From Polyangiaceae bacterium (lineage in GTDB: Bacteria; Myxococcota_A; Polyangia; Polyangiales; Polyangiaceae): 64,000 bases of DNA. Location of the stretch: NCBI GenBank assembly GCA_013361525.1, contig JABFXY010000116.1, forward strand, positions 1 to 64,000, written 5' to 3'. This document shows positions 8,801 through 16,689 of the stretch, in pieces. The translations under genes were made by a program, and so were the position numbers. Numbering within the stretch: the first letter of the stretch is position 1; each line of letters opens with the position of its first letter. Below the pieces are notes generated by a model, which searched no databases, was not told where the DNA came from, and was given only the letters and a program-made list of their open reading frames with translations.

Positions 8801-11800
8801 ATGGACGATATGCTCCTCCGTCACCTTGAGGCGCGGGCTCGCAGTATCGATATATGTGTAGCGGGAGATGATCTCCGGCGCGTATCCGAGCGTCGGGTCG
8901 TCGAGAAACACGCTGTGGGTGAGCTCGCGGCCCAGGCCGTCGAGGGTCTTCACCCATCCTTCGGCGACGAGCACCCCGTTTGCAGCCGTCTTCCGATTCG
9001 GCCCTCGTTCGCTGGTGACCGTCCCGGTTGCGGCGTCGGTCGTCGACTCGACACGGTGTCCCAGCGGGTTTACGACCGCCTTCAGGAAACGCATGTCGGC
9101 GTCGTACTCGTAGGAGGTCCCGGGGCCGGACCCGTAGAAGCGGGGCGAAATGGCGTGCACCAGGTTGCCCGTCGCACCGTCGCATAGCTGCGTAGAGACG
9201 GCGTAGGACGGTGTAGCGTCGACTTGGTGGCTCGTCCATAGCTCGCAACGCTTCGATGCGTCGTAGTAATGCCAGACCGCGTCGATCGTCTGCAGCACGC
9301 CATTCGCGTCGTACTGTTTGCCCTCCTCCCCATCGGAATACTGGAGGTAGGTGGACTCGTCGCTCAGCACCTGTGGGACGTGCCAGACGATGGTCGAACC
9401 CGGCTGGGCCCCGATCTGGAGACCCGTCCTCTCCATTTGGACGGTGTGCAGAACGGTCGGGCCGCCCGGAACGGGCGCGACGCCGACATAGAACGTCTCG
9501 TGCGTCGCCAGATCGCCGCTCGCCTCGCATTGTGCTTCGTCCTGCCCGACGCGGCAGGTCCTCGTCATGCTTTCGGCGGGGTGGAAGGTCGTTACCGCGC
9601 CAGGGAGCGCGTCGTCGTCGAACAGCAAGCGCTGCTCGTACGTCGTGCTCGTCCGGCGAATCAGCTGGCCGCCTTCGTCGTAGGTCCGCTCGAGCGTGAC
9701 GAGCCCGCCGTAATATTGGCTGTAGTCGCGAGACACGACTTGCTCGGCACCGCCCGGCGTGGTGACGGTCACTGTCTCGAATCCGCGGAAGGCATAGTCG
9801 CCCGCCTTGTCGGGCCCGTAGACGGGTGTTTCGTACGCGTATTGAGTCGTCAGCGGCGGATCTTGACTCTCCGCGCCGATGTCGGCGTACGACGTGACCG
9901 CGTCTGCCACCCACACGGGGTGCGGGACAGCTTCGCCGGTTACGAGTCGATAGTGGTAAGCGGTGTGGCCTCCGCGCCCGTTGTGGACTGCCTTGAGGTA
10001 ACGCATCGGCTGCGTGTCGCTGTCGAATCGTGCGGCGACGGAGTTCCGGCCTCCGTATGCCTCCGACAGACCGTCGCCGTCGAGGTCGACGAAGTCGCTT
10101 CGAACCGCCCAAGCCGAGATCGATTGATTTCCCGTGCTCACGACCGCACGCGAAAGACCCTGTTGCGCGCGGTCGAGAGGCGCGCTGAATCCGACGTTGA
10201 CGAAACGGTCACCGACATTCACGAAGAGCTCCGGTGCAGCGTCGCCGGGCGCGATATACGGCTCGTGGTAGTCCCATTGGTAGTCGGGCTCGTCCGGGTC
10301 GTCGGTGCGCACCGGGGGCAGCCGGACGACGTCGGTGAGCCCGTCGTTGTCGAAATCGACGTAGCGCAACACGGCCCGCGAGAAGCCGTCGTTGATCTTC
10401 TCCGGGAAGAGCGGACCCATATGGAGCTTCGGCCGCTGCTGCGTGAGGTCGAGCGAATCGATCTCGTCACTGAGGACGCTCCCTCGCTCCTCGGGGGCGA
10501 AGGCCGCGTACTGCTCGAAAGCTCGGCCCGTGTTGTAGAAGACACGTAGTCCGGTGTTGTGCGAAAGGACATAGTCCTCGAGCCCGTCGCCGTTCACGTC
10601 TGTCAAGCGCCCCCAATGGAGCAGCTCGGTCATCAGTACCACCGGGTGCTCATTGTCGTCCTGCGGATCTCCACCGCAGTTCGAGACGCAGAAGCCGACT
10701 TCTTGGGGCTCGCTACGGGGATACGACGGATATAGCTTGAGCCAGTCGAGCGCGGAGCCCGGCTCGTCGGGGCCTTGCACCAATGGTAGCGGGAACGGTG
10801 TTTCCACGTCGTCGAAGGAGCCGTCGGGGTGGCCCAGATAGACGTGGAAATGCTGCGGGTCGGAACCGGGGTATTCCGTTCCGGCTCGGGTCACGCCATC
10901 CAGATACCCATCTCCGTTGAGATCCATCAGCAACGGTCCCGGTCCGTCGGGTCCGTCCAGCGGCACCGGCGCGAGGACCGGCACCGGGTCGGAAAACGCG
11001 CCGCCGCCCTCGTTGCGATGAACGCGATACACGGTGTGTCCGCACGCGCGCTCGCTGCGTCGTGCGCACACGTTCTCGTTCGTATTGATGCACCCGAGGC
11101 CCGCGACCTCGATTCCGGGGCACACGTACCCCGAGCAGGTGGGATCGGGACCAATGCGACTGTCGAGCTCGGGCCGATACCTGTTCGCCTTCGACTCGAC
11201 CGACGTCACCAGGTCCACCAACCCGTCGCGATCCCAATCGAGGAAACGATAAATGTTCTGGGTGTCGGCGGTTGTTTGGGGGGGTGGCAGGGTGCACGTG
11301 TCGGGGTCGTACGGCTCGAATTGAGACCTATTGCTGACGAACGAGATCTGGTGTGTCAGGCTGCAGACCTCTTCGGAAGATGGCGATACACCATCCTCCC
11401 ACGGGAGGGTCGGCATGACCCCGTTCACGCCGAGGGACGCGGGCTGCTCGAAGGACAGGCCGACGTTCTTTTCCCAGCTGGCCGTGCACTCGTTGGCTCC
11501 GGAGAGCGGCCCCACCTCCAAGCGATCCGCGCGACTGTCGCCGTCCACGTCGAGGAGCATCTTGTTGGTGATGCTGCGATGAAGCCGTTCGACGTCGTGA
11601 AGGTTTCCCTGTACGCCGTCACCGATTCCTCCCTGGAGCTGGATCGACGAGTCGAAGGTCCGCTCGAGCCGATTGTAATCGAATGTCTGGGCCGGAAGGA
11701 CGGTGGCGGTACCGTCTTCGGCAAACCCCGTCTCCTGCACCGACGTGAGAATCCGGAGCGGTGCGTGCGCGACGCCGCCGGGACATTGGAGCTCACTTGT

Positions 11801-12766
11801 GTCGTAGCCGAGGTCGAGCCGCCGGCGTTCTTGCAGCGATGCGCCCGCAGAACGCGTCTCGAGCGTGACGCGGGTCAGGCGGCGCGCTCCTTCGTAGATT
11901 GGTATGCCCGTGCGAAAGTCGAAGCGTGCGCCGATTGGCACGTTGCTTCCGGGACACAGATCCGTCGTGGCGACCTCCCCCGCTCCGTTGTACTCGAACA
12001 CGATCCGGCTATGGTGGGTCAGCCCGGCCCCCGGATTGGCGCCATATTCGACCGACGCCAGCGTGATATCGACGGGAATGGGGTTTCCCCCCTCCGGCGG
12101 AGGGGCCATTGTCTTCGTGTAGTTGTAGACAATCTCGTTACCGAACTTGTCGACCGTGCGTGTGATGAACCAACGGCCCTCCGTGGCGCCCGGCTCCGCC
12201 CGCGGATGCCCCATGTCTCTCGATTCGTCCGTCTGGCCGAAGTAGTGAATCATGCCGTCGGGCGTACGCGCTCGCCAACCGTCCTTTCGCTTGGCGACGG
12301 CCCGCTCGTATCGGGTGAAAGAGCCGTCTTCTTCCCCGCGATACGACTCCCACCCCGCTTCGACCGGCTCCTCCACGAGTATCAGTTTGCCGCCGCCGGA
12401 GGCGCGATACCGAGGGTCGCCGGTGTGACCGTGCGATGTATCGACCTCGATACGCGGGATATTCAGCTCCCACCCCATCGCGACGCCGCCCCTTACTGGG
12501 TTACGCGACGAGTACGTGAGCGCGAGGGAAGGCACGAGCCCCTGGCGGTTGGGCGCGGTCGGAACCGGGATCGAATACGTCACGGCGCCTGTCGCATCGA
12601 CGTTCTCCGGGGCGTGGGCCGGATCGGCCGGGTCCGTCGTGTTCGGCGACGGTACCGGCGATGCGGTCGCGAACACGTCGGATGGGTAGGCGCCCGCCAG
12701 AGACTGGCCCAACAGCGATGATGCGGTAACGATCGCAATGGCAGATAGAAATCGCGTCTTCCTCAC
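5891..12766 (-). CDS. Secreted SpvB/TcB-like RHS (YD-repeat) giant with variable C-terminal tail
   Basis: 2291 residues. It opens with a Sec-type signal peptide (basic MRKTR, then a hydrophobic core ending SLAGAYPSD). A SpvB-like region (about 40-330) contains GLVPSLALTYSS and GWELNIPRI. FG-GAP/VCBS-like Asp-rich loops follow (DLNGDGYLDG, DVNGDGLEDY, DLDGDGLSEA), as in the TcdB middle domain. Many YD repeats come next (YEHDGRGR, GYDPNGNL), then the RHS core, GLSYYGYRYYD to NPVGVVDPDG near residue 2064. In Tc/RHS proteins this architecture folds into a shell around a C-terminal effector released after the core. The tail here (about 2068-2291) is beta-rich with Cys and a basic end and matches no toxin I recognise. 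The GTG start at 12766 overlaps the upstream lipoprotein stop by 4 nt. Secretion through Sec is unusual for a Tc-like toxin; a surface or adhesion role is equally possible. Confidence 0.9.
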   Translation of the reverse strand: MRKTRFLSAIAIVTASSLLGQSLAGAYPSDVFATASPVPSPNTTDPADPAHAPENVDATGAVTYSIPVPTAPNRQGLVPSLALTYSSRNPVRGGVAMGWELNIPRIEVDTSHGHTGDPRYRASGGGKLILVEEPVEAGWESYRGEEDGSFTRYERAVAKRKDGWRARTPDGMIHYFGQTDESRDMGHPRAEPGATEGRWFITRTVDKFGNEIVYNYTKTMAPPPEGGNPIPVDITLASVEYGANPGAGLTHHSRIVFEYNGAGEVATTDLCPGSNVPIGARFDFRTGIPIYEGARRLTRVTLETRSAGASLQERRRLDLGYDTSELQCPGGVAHAPLRILTSVQETGFAEDGTATVLPAQTFDYNRLERTFDSSIQLQGGIGDGVQGNLHDVERLHRSITNKMLLDVDGDSRADRLEVGPLSGANECTASWEKNVGLSFEQPASLGVNGVMPTLPWEDGVSPSSEEVCSLTHQISFVSNRSQFEPYDPDTCTLPPPQTTADTQNIYRFLDWDRDGLVDLVTSVESKANRYRPELDSRIGPDPTCSGYVCPGIEVAGLGCINTNENVCARRSERACGHTVYRVHRNEGGGAFSDPVPVLAPVPLDGPDGPGPLLMDLNGDGYLDGVTRAGTEYPGSDPQHFHVYLGHPDGSFDDVETPFPLPLVQGPDEPGSALDWLKLYPSYPRSEPQEVGFCVSNCGGDPQDDNEHPVVLMTELLHWGRLTDVNGDGLEDYVLSHNTGLRVFYNTGRAFEQYAAFAPEERGSVLSDEIDSLDLTQQRPKLHMGPLFPEKINDGFSRAVLRYVDFDNDGLTDVVRLPPVRTDDPDEPDYQWDYHEPYIAPGDAAPELFVNVGDRFVNVGFSAPLDRAQQGLSRAVVSTGNQSISAWAVRSDFVDLDGDGLSEAYGGRNSVAARFDSDTQPMRYLKAVHNGRGGHTAYHYRLVTGEAVPHPVWVADAVTSYADIGAESQDPPLTTQYAYETPVYGPDKAGDYAFRGFETVTVTTPGGAEQVVSRDYSQYYGGLVTLERTYDEGGQLIRRTSTTYEQRLLFDDDALPGAVTTFHPAESMTRTCRVGQDEAQCEASGDLATHETFYVGVAPVPGGPTVLHTVQMERTGLQIGAQPGSTIVWHVPQVLSDESTYLQYSDGEEGKQYDANGVLQTIDAVWHYYDASKRCELWTSHQVDATPSYAVSTQLCDGATGNLVHAISPRFYGSGPGTSYEYDADMRFLKAVVNPLGHRVESTTDAATGTVTSERGPNRKTAANGVLVAEGWVKTLDGLGRELTHSVFLDDPTLGYAPEIISRYTYIDTASPRLKVTEEHIVHGPSDPWTKRETEIDGLGRSVLEATYEVGVVKAVTKSFYDGSGNLTRVLSPKPSSHVVASVEWQYAYDSLGRLLAAREPTRPGCEGALTTQPPFGWCGTRYTYDGLSTTAEDVVGTIGGQAGRTRTTLDPLGRLVLVEEELDAGVWAVTEYEHDGRGRVLRTTNADGVETEAQFDMLGRRTQSSRSGKTWGFGYDPNGNLVSVASPVPAGEDPTKYVTHQQFDELDRLQHLEVAPRALSPSEIDSMGDLVVERTYDGGDNGIGRLTRVENDNGWIDYEYEGRGFVAKETHHYSIFGGQYEDERTIERDYLPSGRPRSVAAADALLSADKTRFYYHYDPRGLPKWVGWSAGSANEQLLYIMARFTSGLPYRYYTWENGALTQDALRGFDDAGRPSGMLVRAIPPGATALQDRAWESFQFDGAGDVARLRTQLTDGTYPLVTHTASYQYDRMHRLISATAPQGYQGTFAYSPGGRITAATVSADPTAERVHERDVTYVYGGDIGDPVADPDAPVELVNAGTTNTYMAIEYDLFGNAIQRDIKAEGSFEHLYDGLDRQRIAANPDGSMDVYFYGPDGMRSIVVTQNRDDSLSRVKWSLGETEIIYDGEGGLETEIAYANLDGSTIRVVDHQDREYLYNDSRGHLLAAFDEAGNMKAGFRYGPYGELLEAVGSDEEDFEHRFNNKERDATSGLSYYGYRYYDERSLAWTQADPKYRMVVEKAGAEPLRASLYSFSLGNPVGVVDPDGREGEDPIDIQVLYNGAIPTDHFHKTTGNVSTVRVPDQGVQIIVAEKLFVAKIGSNYVSTKVYTSISVVDGVAVSADIEYSGEYLVTDSRGEVTDFTNDPGVDFRASVGCNDGVCSFGAEWGGRGDEVTTTRERGGSGAGHGAVTVGPVEVELSKSVEDKTGSQRLVRRGSMSRTTDTQIIIIKPEKEVKKKNQPLFMSNFAPGCFREHTQDCLRVRPPRRRPATDEP

Positions 12767-13203
12767 GGCCTCACCCCTTCGTGACGAGCTCGGGTCGGGA
12801 GCTGGTTCGGCGGCGGCAACGGCGGTGCCGCGGTCGGCCCGTCGAGCTCGCGATCGGCAATCGGCTGCGCTGCGCGCTTACCGGTCGAGTCGAAACGCAC
12901 GCCGCACGCGGCGATCGCCTCGAACGAGTCCGCGCGGACCGCGCAAGCACGCGCGGTGCGGGTCAGCTCCTCGCAGGCGATTCTCGGGCTGTCCGTGGAG
13001 GCTTGGGCGAGCGCTGCTCGATAGGCCGTCTGCGTTTCGGCGCCGACCGTGTCGGGTACGGCTCGCATTTGAAGATCGAGAACGTGCGCCGCTACTTCGT
13101 CACACGTTGCATCGACTGGTTGCACTGGCTCGTTGCATGCAACGGAGTGCAACGAAGCGAGTAAAAGTAGCGGTGTAAAGCGGTGCGAAAGGCGACTCTG
13201 CAT
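12763..13203 (-). CDS. Small lipoprotein coupled to the RHS gene
   Basis: 146 residues from the ATG at 13203; a GTG at 13227 in the same frame is possible. The signal is classic: a short basic region, the hydrophobic LLLLASLHS and lipobox SVAC. The mature part is helical with several Cys (CDEV, ACEELTRTARACAV, ACGV) and a Pro-rich end. No family recognised. Its TGA overlaps the GTG of the RHS gene by four bases, implying translational coupling and a shared function, perhaps anchoring or chaperoning the giant protein at the envelope. Confidence 0.65.
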   Translation of the reverse strand: MQSRLSHRFTPLLLLASLHSVACNEPVQPVDATCDEVAAHVLDLQMRAVPDTVGAETQTAYRAALAQASTDSPRIACEELTRTARACAVRADSFEAIAACGVRFDSTGKRAAQPIADRELDGPTAAPPLPPPNQLPTRARHEGVRP

Positions 13204-13216
13204 GTCGCGGCGATTG

Positions 13217-13232
13217 GCAAACGACACACCAA
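13217..13232 (-). promoter_or_regulatory. Possible sigma-54 (-24/-12) promoter before the RHS operon
   Basis: On the minus strand TTGGTGTGTCGTTTGC has GG and GC separated by exactly ten bases, with TTGG and TTGC intact, as in the -24/-12 consensus; the CACG part is not matched. A sigma-54 activator gene lies directly upstream. Transcription would start about two bases before the ATG at 13203, giving a nearly leaderless mRNA, which weakens the call. Confidence 0.3.
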
Positions 13233-13279
13233 CGCCACTGCGGGCAATCTCGGCTTGGCGCGGGCCGCCGGCTGCGCCG

Positions 13280-13321
13280 GGCGACGCAATCGGTTGCGTC
13301 GCCGAAGCAACTTGTTGCTCC
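13280..13321 (-). terminator. Two adjacent hairpins after the sigma-54 regulator
   Basis: GGCGACGCAA and TTGCGTCGCC form a perfect 10-bp stem with loop TCGG (13280-13303). AGCAAC/GTTGCT makes a second short stem just after it, around 13307-13320. They lie directly past the minus-strand stop of the activator gene at 13327. No U run is visible. Confidence 0.5.
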
Positions 13322-13326
13322 GCCGC

Positions 13327-15183
13327 TCAGCGAGACGGTCGGACGGGGACCGCGTTGGGGCGCCGTAGATTGAGGACGCGAATCTTGTAGACCAGCGTTC
13401 TCAAAGGAAGCCCGAGCCGCCGTGCAGCGACGCGCTGGTTCCAGTCGGCGCGTCGCAGGGCCTCGCTCAGGATCTCTGCCTCGAAGCGATCCACGCGCGT
13501 ACGAAAGTCTTCGTTCTCACCGACCTCGGCGATGGGCGTGCCCGCTTCGTCGGAAGCGTCGGGGCACCCGGCCGCGACGAGGTCCATCGGCAGATCTTCG
13601 ACCCGGATGGTGCGGCCGTCCGCCAGGACGAGCGCGCGCTCGATTGCGTTCTTCAGCTCTCGAACGTTGCCCGGCCATCGATACCGCCTGAGGAGCGCGA
13701 GCGCGTCGGGCTCGATGTCGTCGATCGGCGCCCCCGTCTCCGCGGTAGCCTCCGCGAGGAGCCGGCGCGAAAGCGGAGCGATGTCTTCGGGCCGCTCGCG
13801 GAGCGAGGGGACCGTGACCACGAGCGCATTGAGGCGGTAGAGCAAATCCTGCCGGAAACGCCCGTCGCGAACCATTGCAGTCAGGTCACGGTGGGTCGCG
13901 GCCACGATTCGAACGTCGACGCTTAATTCCTTCGTCGAGCCGACGCGCACGATCTTCTTCGTCTCGAGTACCCGCAGCAGCGCGGCCTGCGCCGCCGCCG
14001 GCAACTCACCGACCTCGTCGAGGAAGACGATGCCGCCCGAAGCGGCTGCGAACACGCCGTTCTGCTGTTGCGACGCTCCGGTGAATGCGCCTCGCTCGTG
14101 ACCGAAGAGCGTACTTTCGACGAGCGTCTCAGGGATTGCGCCGCAATTCACGGAGATCATCGGTGCGTCGCGCCGATTGCTCGCCTGGTGCAGATGTCGG
14201 GCGAGGACCTCTTTGCCGCTGCCGGTCTCCCCGATGAGAAGCACCGGTATCGTGCTCTTGGCAGCGCGCTCGAGTGTCTGGATCGCGGCGCGCATCGCAG
14301 GGTTTTCGGTGAGGATCCCGCCCGACCGCGACGCGACCGAGCTTCGTACGCCCGCCGCCCCTTCCGCCGGAATCGACACGACACGCGTCGTGCTGTCCGC
14401 TCGAAGCATCGCGTTTCGGGCTGCTTCGACGAGCTCGTCGGCGGATCGGCCCGAGACCGGCGACGACGCGACACCGCAGACGAGGCCTGGCGAGCCGATG
14501 CCATCAATGACGGCGAGGAGGAATCTCTGCGCCTGAGCCTCGTCCATTTCGGGGATGACGAGCTCCAGTGTGTCCCTGCCGTAGACCGCGACTTGATCGA
14601 CCGGACGGAGCCTCTGCTGAATGAGAGGGATCCATTTTCTCGGCGGCGCTCCGTCATTGCCGAGGGGCCGCATGAGCGCGAAGCCGAGGGGGCGGCCGAA
14701 GAAGCGCGCTCGCACGAGCTCGGCGTCCAAGACCATTCGGAGCTGCTCGTGACCGAGAATCGACGAAGAGCCACCATCGGCGCGGGTCGTGGTGTGAACG
14801 GAGGCGATGACGCTCCCGAAAGCGGCTTCCGCTCCGAAAGCGATTGTTTGTTTCGTGACGCGACGACCCCCGACCCAGGTCCCATTCGTCGAACCCAGAT
14901 CTTCGATGGTGACCGAGCCGTCCTCGGAGAGCAGGAAGGACGCGTGCTTGCGCGACAAGCTGCGGTCGTCGAGGCAGACGTCGGCAGCGGCATCACGTCC
15001 GATGACGACCGGGACTCCCGCCCTCAGGTAGACCGTCGTGGCCCCGTCGCGTTGATAAAGGAGCACAGTTACCCGGGCAAACGGGGACTGCCGTAGCTCG
15101 GCCGCTTCCTCCGGCGAAGTTCGCTCGGTCTGGTCGCCGCTGTTCTTGACCATTCCTCCGTCGGACCTCCGCGCGACCGACAT
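13327..15183 (-). CDS. FHA-domain sigma-54-dependent transcriptional activator
   Basis: About 618 residues from the ATG at 15183; an ATG at 15153 after GGAGGA is an alternative. The order is: FHA domain with VVIGRD, SRKHA and STNGTWVGG; a segment resembling a degenerate GGDEF domain (GFALMRPLG, VAVYGRDTLELVIPE) that lacks the catalytic GGDEF; the AAA+ core with Walker A GETGSGKE, the sigma-54-contacting GAFTGA loop and Walker B IVFLDEVGE; and a C-terminal Fis-type helix-turn-helix (NQRVAARRLGLPLRTL). It opens sigma-54 promoters, and the FHA domain should bind a phosphothreonine partner, so a Ser/Thr kinase is the expected input. It lies immediately upstream of the RHS operon on the same strand, so that operon is a plausible target. 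Confidence 0.92.
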   Translation of the reverse strand: MSVARRSDGGMVKNSGDQTERTSPEEAAELRQSPFARVTVLLYQRDGATTVYLRAGVPVVIGRDAAADVCLDDRSLSRKHASFLLSEDGSVTIEDLGSTNGTWVGGRRVTKQTIAFGAEAAFGSVIASVHTTTRADGGSSSILGHEQLRMVLDAELVRARFFGRPLGFALMRPLGNDGAPPRKWIPLIQQRLRPVDQVAVYGRDTLELVIPEMDEAQAQRFLLAVIDGIGSPGLVCGVASSPVSGRSADELVEAARNAMLRADSTTRVVSIPAEGAAGVRSSVASRSGGILTENPAMRAAIQTLERAAKSTIPVLLIGETGSGKEVLARHLHQASNRRDAPMISVNCGAIPETLVESTLFGHERGAFTGASQQQNGVFAAASGGIVFLDEVGELPAAAQAALLRVLETKKIVRVGSTKELSVDVRIVAATHRDLTAMVRDGRFRQDLLYRLNALVVTVPSLRERPEDIAPLSRRLLAEATAETGAPIDDIEPDALALLRRYRWPGNVRELKNAIERALVLADGRTIRVEDLPMDLVAAGCPDASDEAGTPIAEVGENEDFRTRVDRFEAEILSEALRRADWNQRVAARRLGLPLRTLVYKIRVLNLRRPNAVPVRPSR

Positions 15184-15256
15184 TACCACCGAAAGGTCCG
15201 TCGGTTGGCGCGCTCGCACGCCGGCGCTCGAGCTATTCGAGAGCGCCGACGATCCG

Positions 15257-15712
15257 TCAGTCTGCGTTCGCTGCTCGGCGACTGTCGGGGAGGCCAGCGC
15301 CGCTCGCGAGAAGTCGAGGCAGGCTCTTGCCGATGTAGAAGTTCCAGCCTTGTTCACAGTTGTCGAAGCACTCGACGGTTGGCAAGAGCCCTTTGTGGGT
15401 CATCTGAACAATGGCCTCGTCGCCATCCGTCGAGATCTCGAAGATGACGTCCGTCCCTGTCCACTCCGTCTTGTCCTCGAGCCACGGGAGGCGCGAGCGG
15501 GTGACGTGCCAGACGATCTTCGATGCCGAGTGCTCGGTGACTTCGAAGTCCACGAACGTCTCGCCGAAGCGCACGCCAAAGGTGTCGCCCGCTCGCTCCG
15601 CCGAGCCCTCGAAGCTCGTCGACCACCACGCGCCGACGTCGTCGATCGCTTGGGTCGCCTTCCTCGCCGAGGTCTTCGCGCGGATGGTCTTCGTGTAGTC
15701 CTGCGCTTTCAC
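15257..15712 (-). CDS. SRPBCC / AHSA1-like protein (second of the pair)
   Basis: 151 residues. DYTKTIRAKTSARKATQAI, then GAWWSTSFEGSAERAGDTF and FEVTEHSASKIVWHV, follow the START/SRPBCC layout of the AHSA1 family: helix-grip fold, hydrophobic ligand cavity. Family members often sit with ArsR-type regulators and their substrates are mostly unknown. Its ATG overlaps the stop of the preceding SRPBCC gene by four bases, so it is the third gene of the arsR operon. Cytoplasmic. Confidence 0.82.
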   Translation of the reverse strand: MKAQDYTKTIRAKTSARKATQAIDDVGAWWSTSFEGSAERAGDTFGVRFGETFVDFEVTEHSASKIVWHVTRSRLPWLEDKTEWTGTDVIFEISTDGDEAIVQMTHKGLLPTVECFDNCEQGWNFYIGKSLPRLLASGAGLPDSRRAANAD

Positions 15713-16215
15713 GCCGCGACCTCCGCCGCCTTTCCAGACGCGCCGAGCAGCGCTCCCTCGGTGGGGTACGCCTCGGTCAGCGCGACCGCGCCCGTCTCGA
15801 GGAGCGACTTCAGGTTCGCGAGGATCTTCGGCCAGCCGCCCGAGACCTTCTGAATCAGCCTCGATCCTTCGCGCTCCATCGTGTGCCGGATCGACAGCTT
15901 CACCGCCGAACCGCTCGGCTCGATCTCTATCGTGCAGAGCGAGAAACCCTCGGCCTTCAAGTCAGGGTCTTGATGCTGCCAGCGGATGACGAGGCGCTTG
16001 TTCGGCTCGGACTCGACGATTTCCCCCGCGTCGCAGACGTATCCGCTCGGCTGCACCATCTTCCACGGAGACCCTGCGGTCCACGCGCTCTCGCAATGCG
16101 TGCCGAACCAGTACTGCTTCATGAACTCCGTGTCCTCCGTCAGGGCGAACCAGAGCCTCTCGGGCGTCGTGCGAATATATGTGACATAGACAAACTCGCT
16201 TTTCTCTGCGCTCAT
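15709..16215 (-). CDS. SRPBCC / AHSA1-domain protein (first of the pair)
   Basis: 168 residues from the ATG at 16215, preceded by AGGAG. It starts FVYVTYIRTTPERLWFALTE and has FMKQYWFG, WKMVQPSG and GEIVESEPNKRLVIRWQH, the typical AHSA1 signature. It ends with GGWPKILANLKSLLETG, the family's C-terminal helix. The start overlaps the ArsR stop by four bases and its own stop overlaps the next SRPBCC gene. Likely a small-molecule-binding protein whose expression is controlled by the regulator encoded just before it. Confidence 0.88.
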   Translation of the reverse strand: MSAEKSEFVYVTYIRTTPERLWFALTEDTEFMKQYWFGTHCESAWTAGSPWKMVQPSGYVCDAGEIVESEPNKRLVIRWQHQDPDLKAEGFSLCTIEIEPSGSAVKLSIRHTMEREGSRLIQKVSGGWPKILANLKSLLETGAVALTEAYPTEGALLGASGKAAEVAA

Positions 16216-16565
16216 GAAGGTCTCCTGCGGGGTGGTTTGGGGGCGTCGCTGTCTTCGAGTCGGTGCTTCAAGTCGCTCAGCGCCTTGAGGCGGCGGCGCT
16301 CGAACTTGGCAATCCAACGGTCGTAGATTTCCTGGAGCGGGACCGGGTTGAGGAAGTGCAGCTTCTCGCGACCGCGCCACTCGACCGCGATGAGGTTCGC
16401 GGCTTCGAGCAGCGCGAGGTGCTGCGTCACGCCCTGGCGGGTCATGTCGAGGTGCTCGCAGAGCTCACCCAACGTCTGCCCGTCATGCGCATGCAGACGG
16501 TCCATGAGCTTGCGACGGCCGGGGTCGGCGAGGGCCTTGAACAGCAGATCGTCGGCGTCGCTCAT
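16212..16565 (-). CDS. ArsR-family winged-helix transcriptional regulator
   Basis: 117 residues from the ATG at 16565. DDLLFKALADPGRRKLMDRL, then TLGELCEHLDMTRQGVTQHL (recognition helix) and LIAVEWRGREKLHFLNP (wing) are clear ArsR/SmtB elements. There is no CxC metal-binding pair, so it probably senses something other than metal or acts as a simple autorepressor. ArsR regulators coupled to AHSA1 genes are common. It heads a three-gene operon with 4-nt overlaps, and a perfect palindrome lies 13-32 bases before its start codon. Confidence 0.9.
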   Translation of the reverse strand: MSDADDLLFKALADPGRRKLMDRLHAHDGQTLGELCEHLDMTRQGVTQHLALLEAANLIAVEWRGREKLHFLNPVPLQEIYDRWIAKFERRRLKALSDLKHRLEDSDAPKPPRRRPS

Positions 16566-16577
16566 GGCTCGCACAAT

Positions 16578-16597
16578 ATGCAAGCGATCGCTTGCAT
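16578..16597. promoter_or_regulatory. Perfect 20-bp palindrome, probable ArsR operator
   Basis: ATGCAAGCGA followed by its exact reverse complement TCGCTTGCAT, located 12 bases upstream of the arsR ATG. Position and symmetry fit an autoregulatory operator for the homodimeric winged-helix repressor of this operon. Confidence 0.65.
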
Positions 16598-16689
16598 GTC
16601 AAGGACACGAGACTGACAGACTCAGGCGCGCGCCGTGAGCACCCATGCGGGGCGTGGTGGGAGGTACCAACGCCGTGGTAACGAGGGTC

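Noticed and set aside
10829..12721. A 630-residue open frame on the plus strand opposite the RHS gene
   Set aside because: It lies wholly antisense to a well-supported gene, is Arg/Val/Asp-rich with no domain, and is explained by the GC-rich third codon positions of the real gene.
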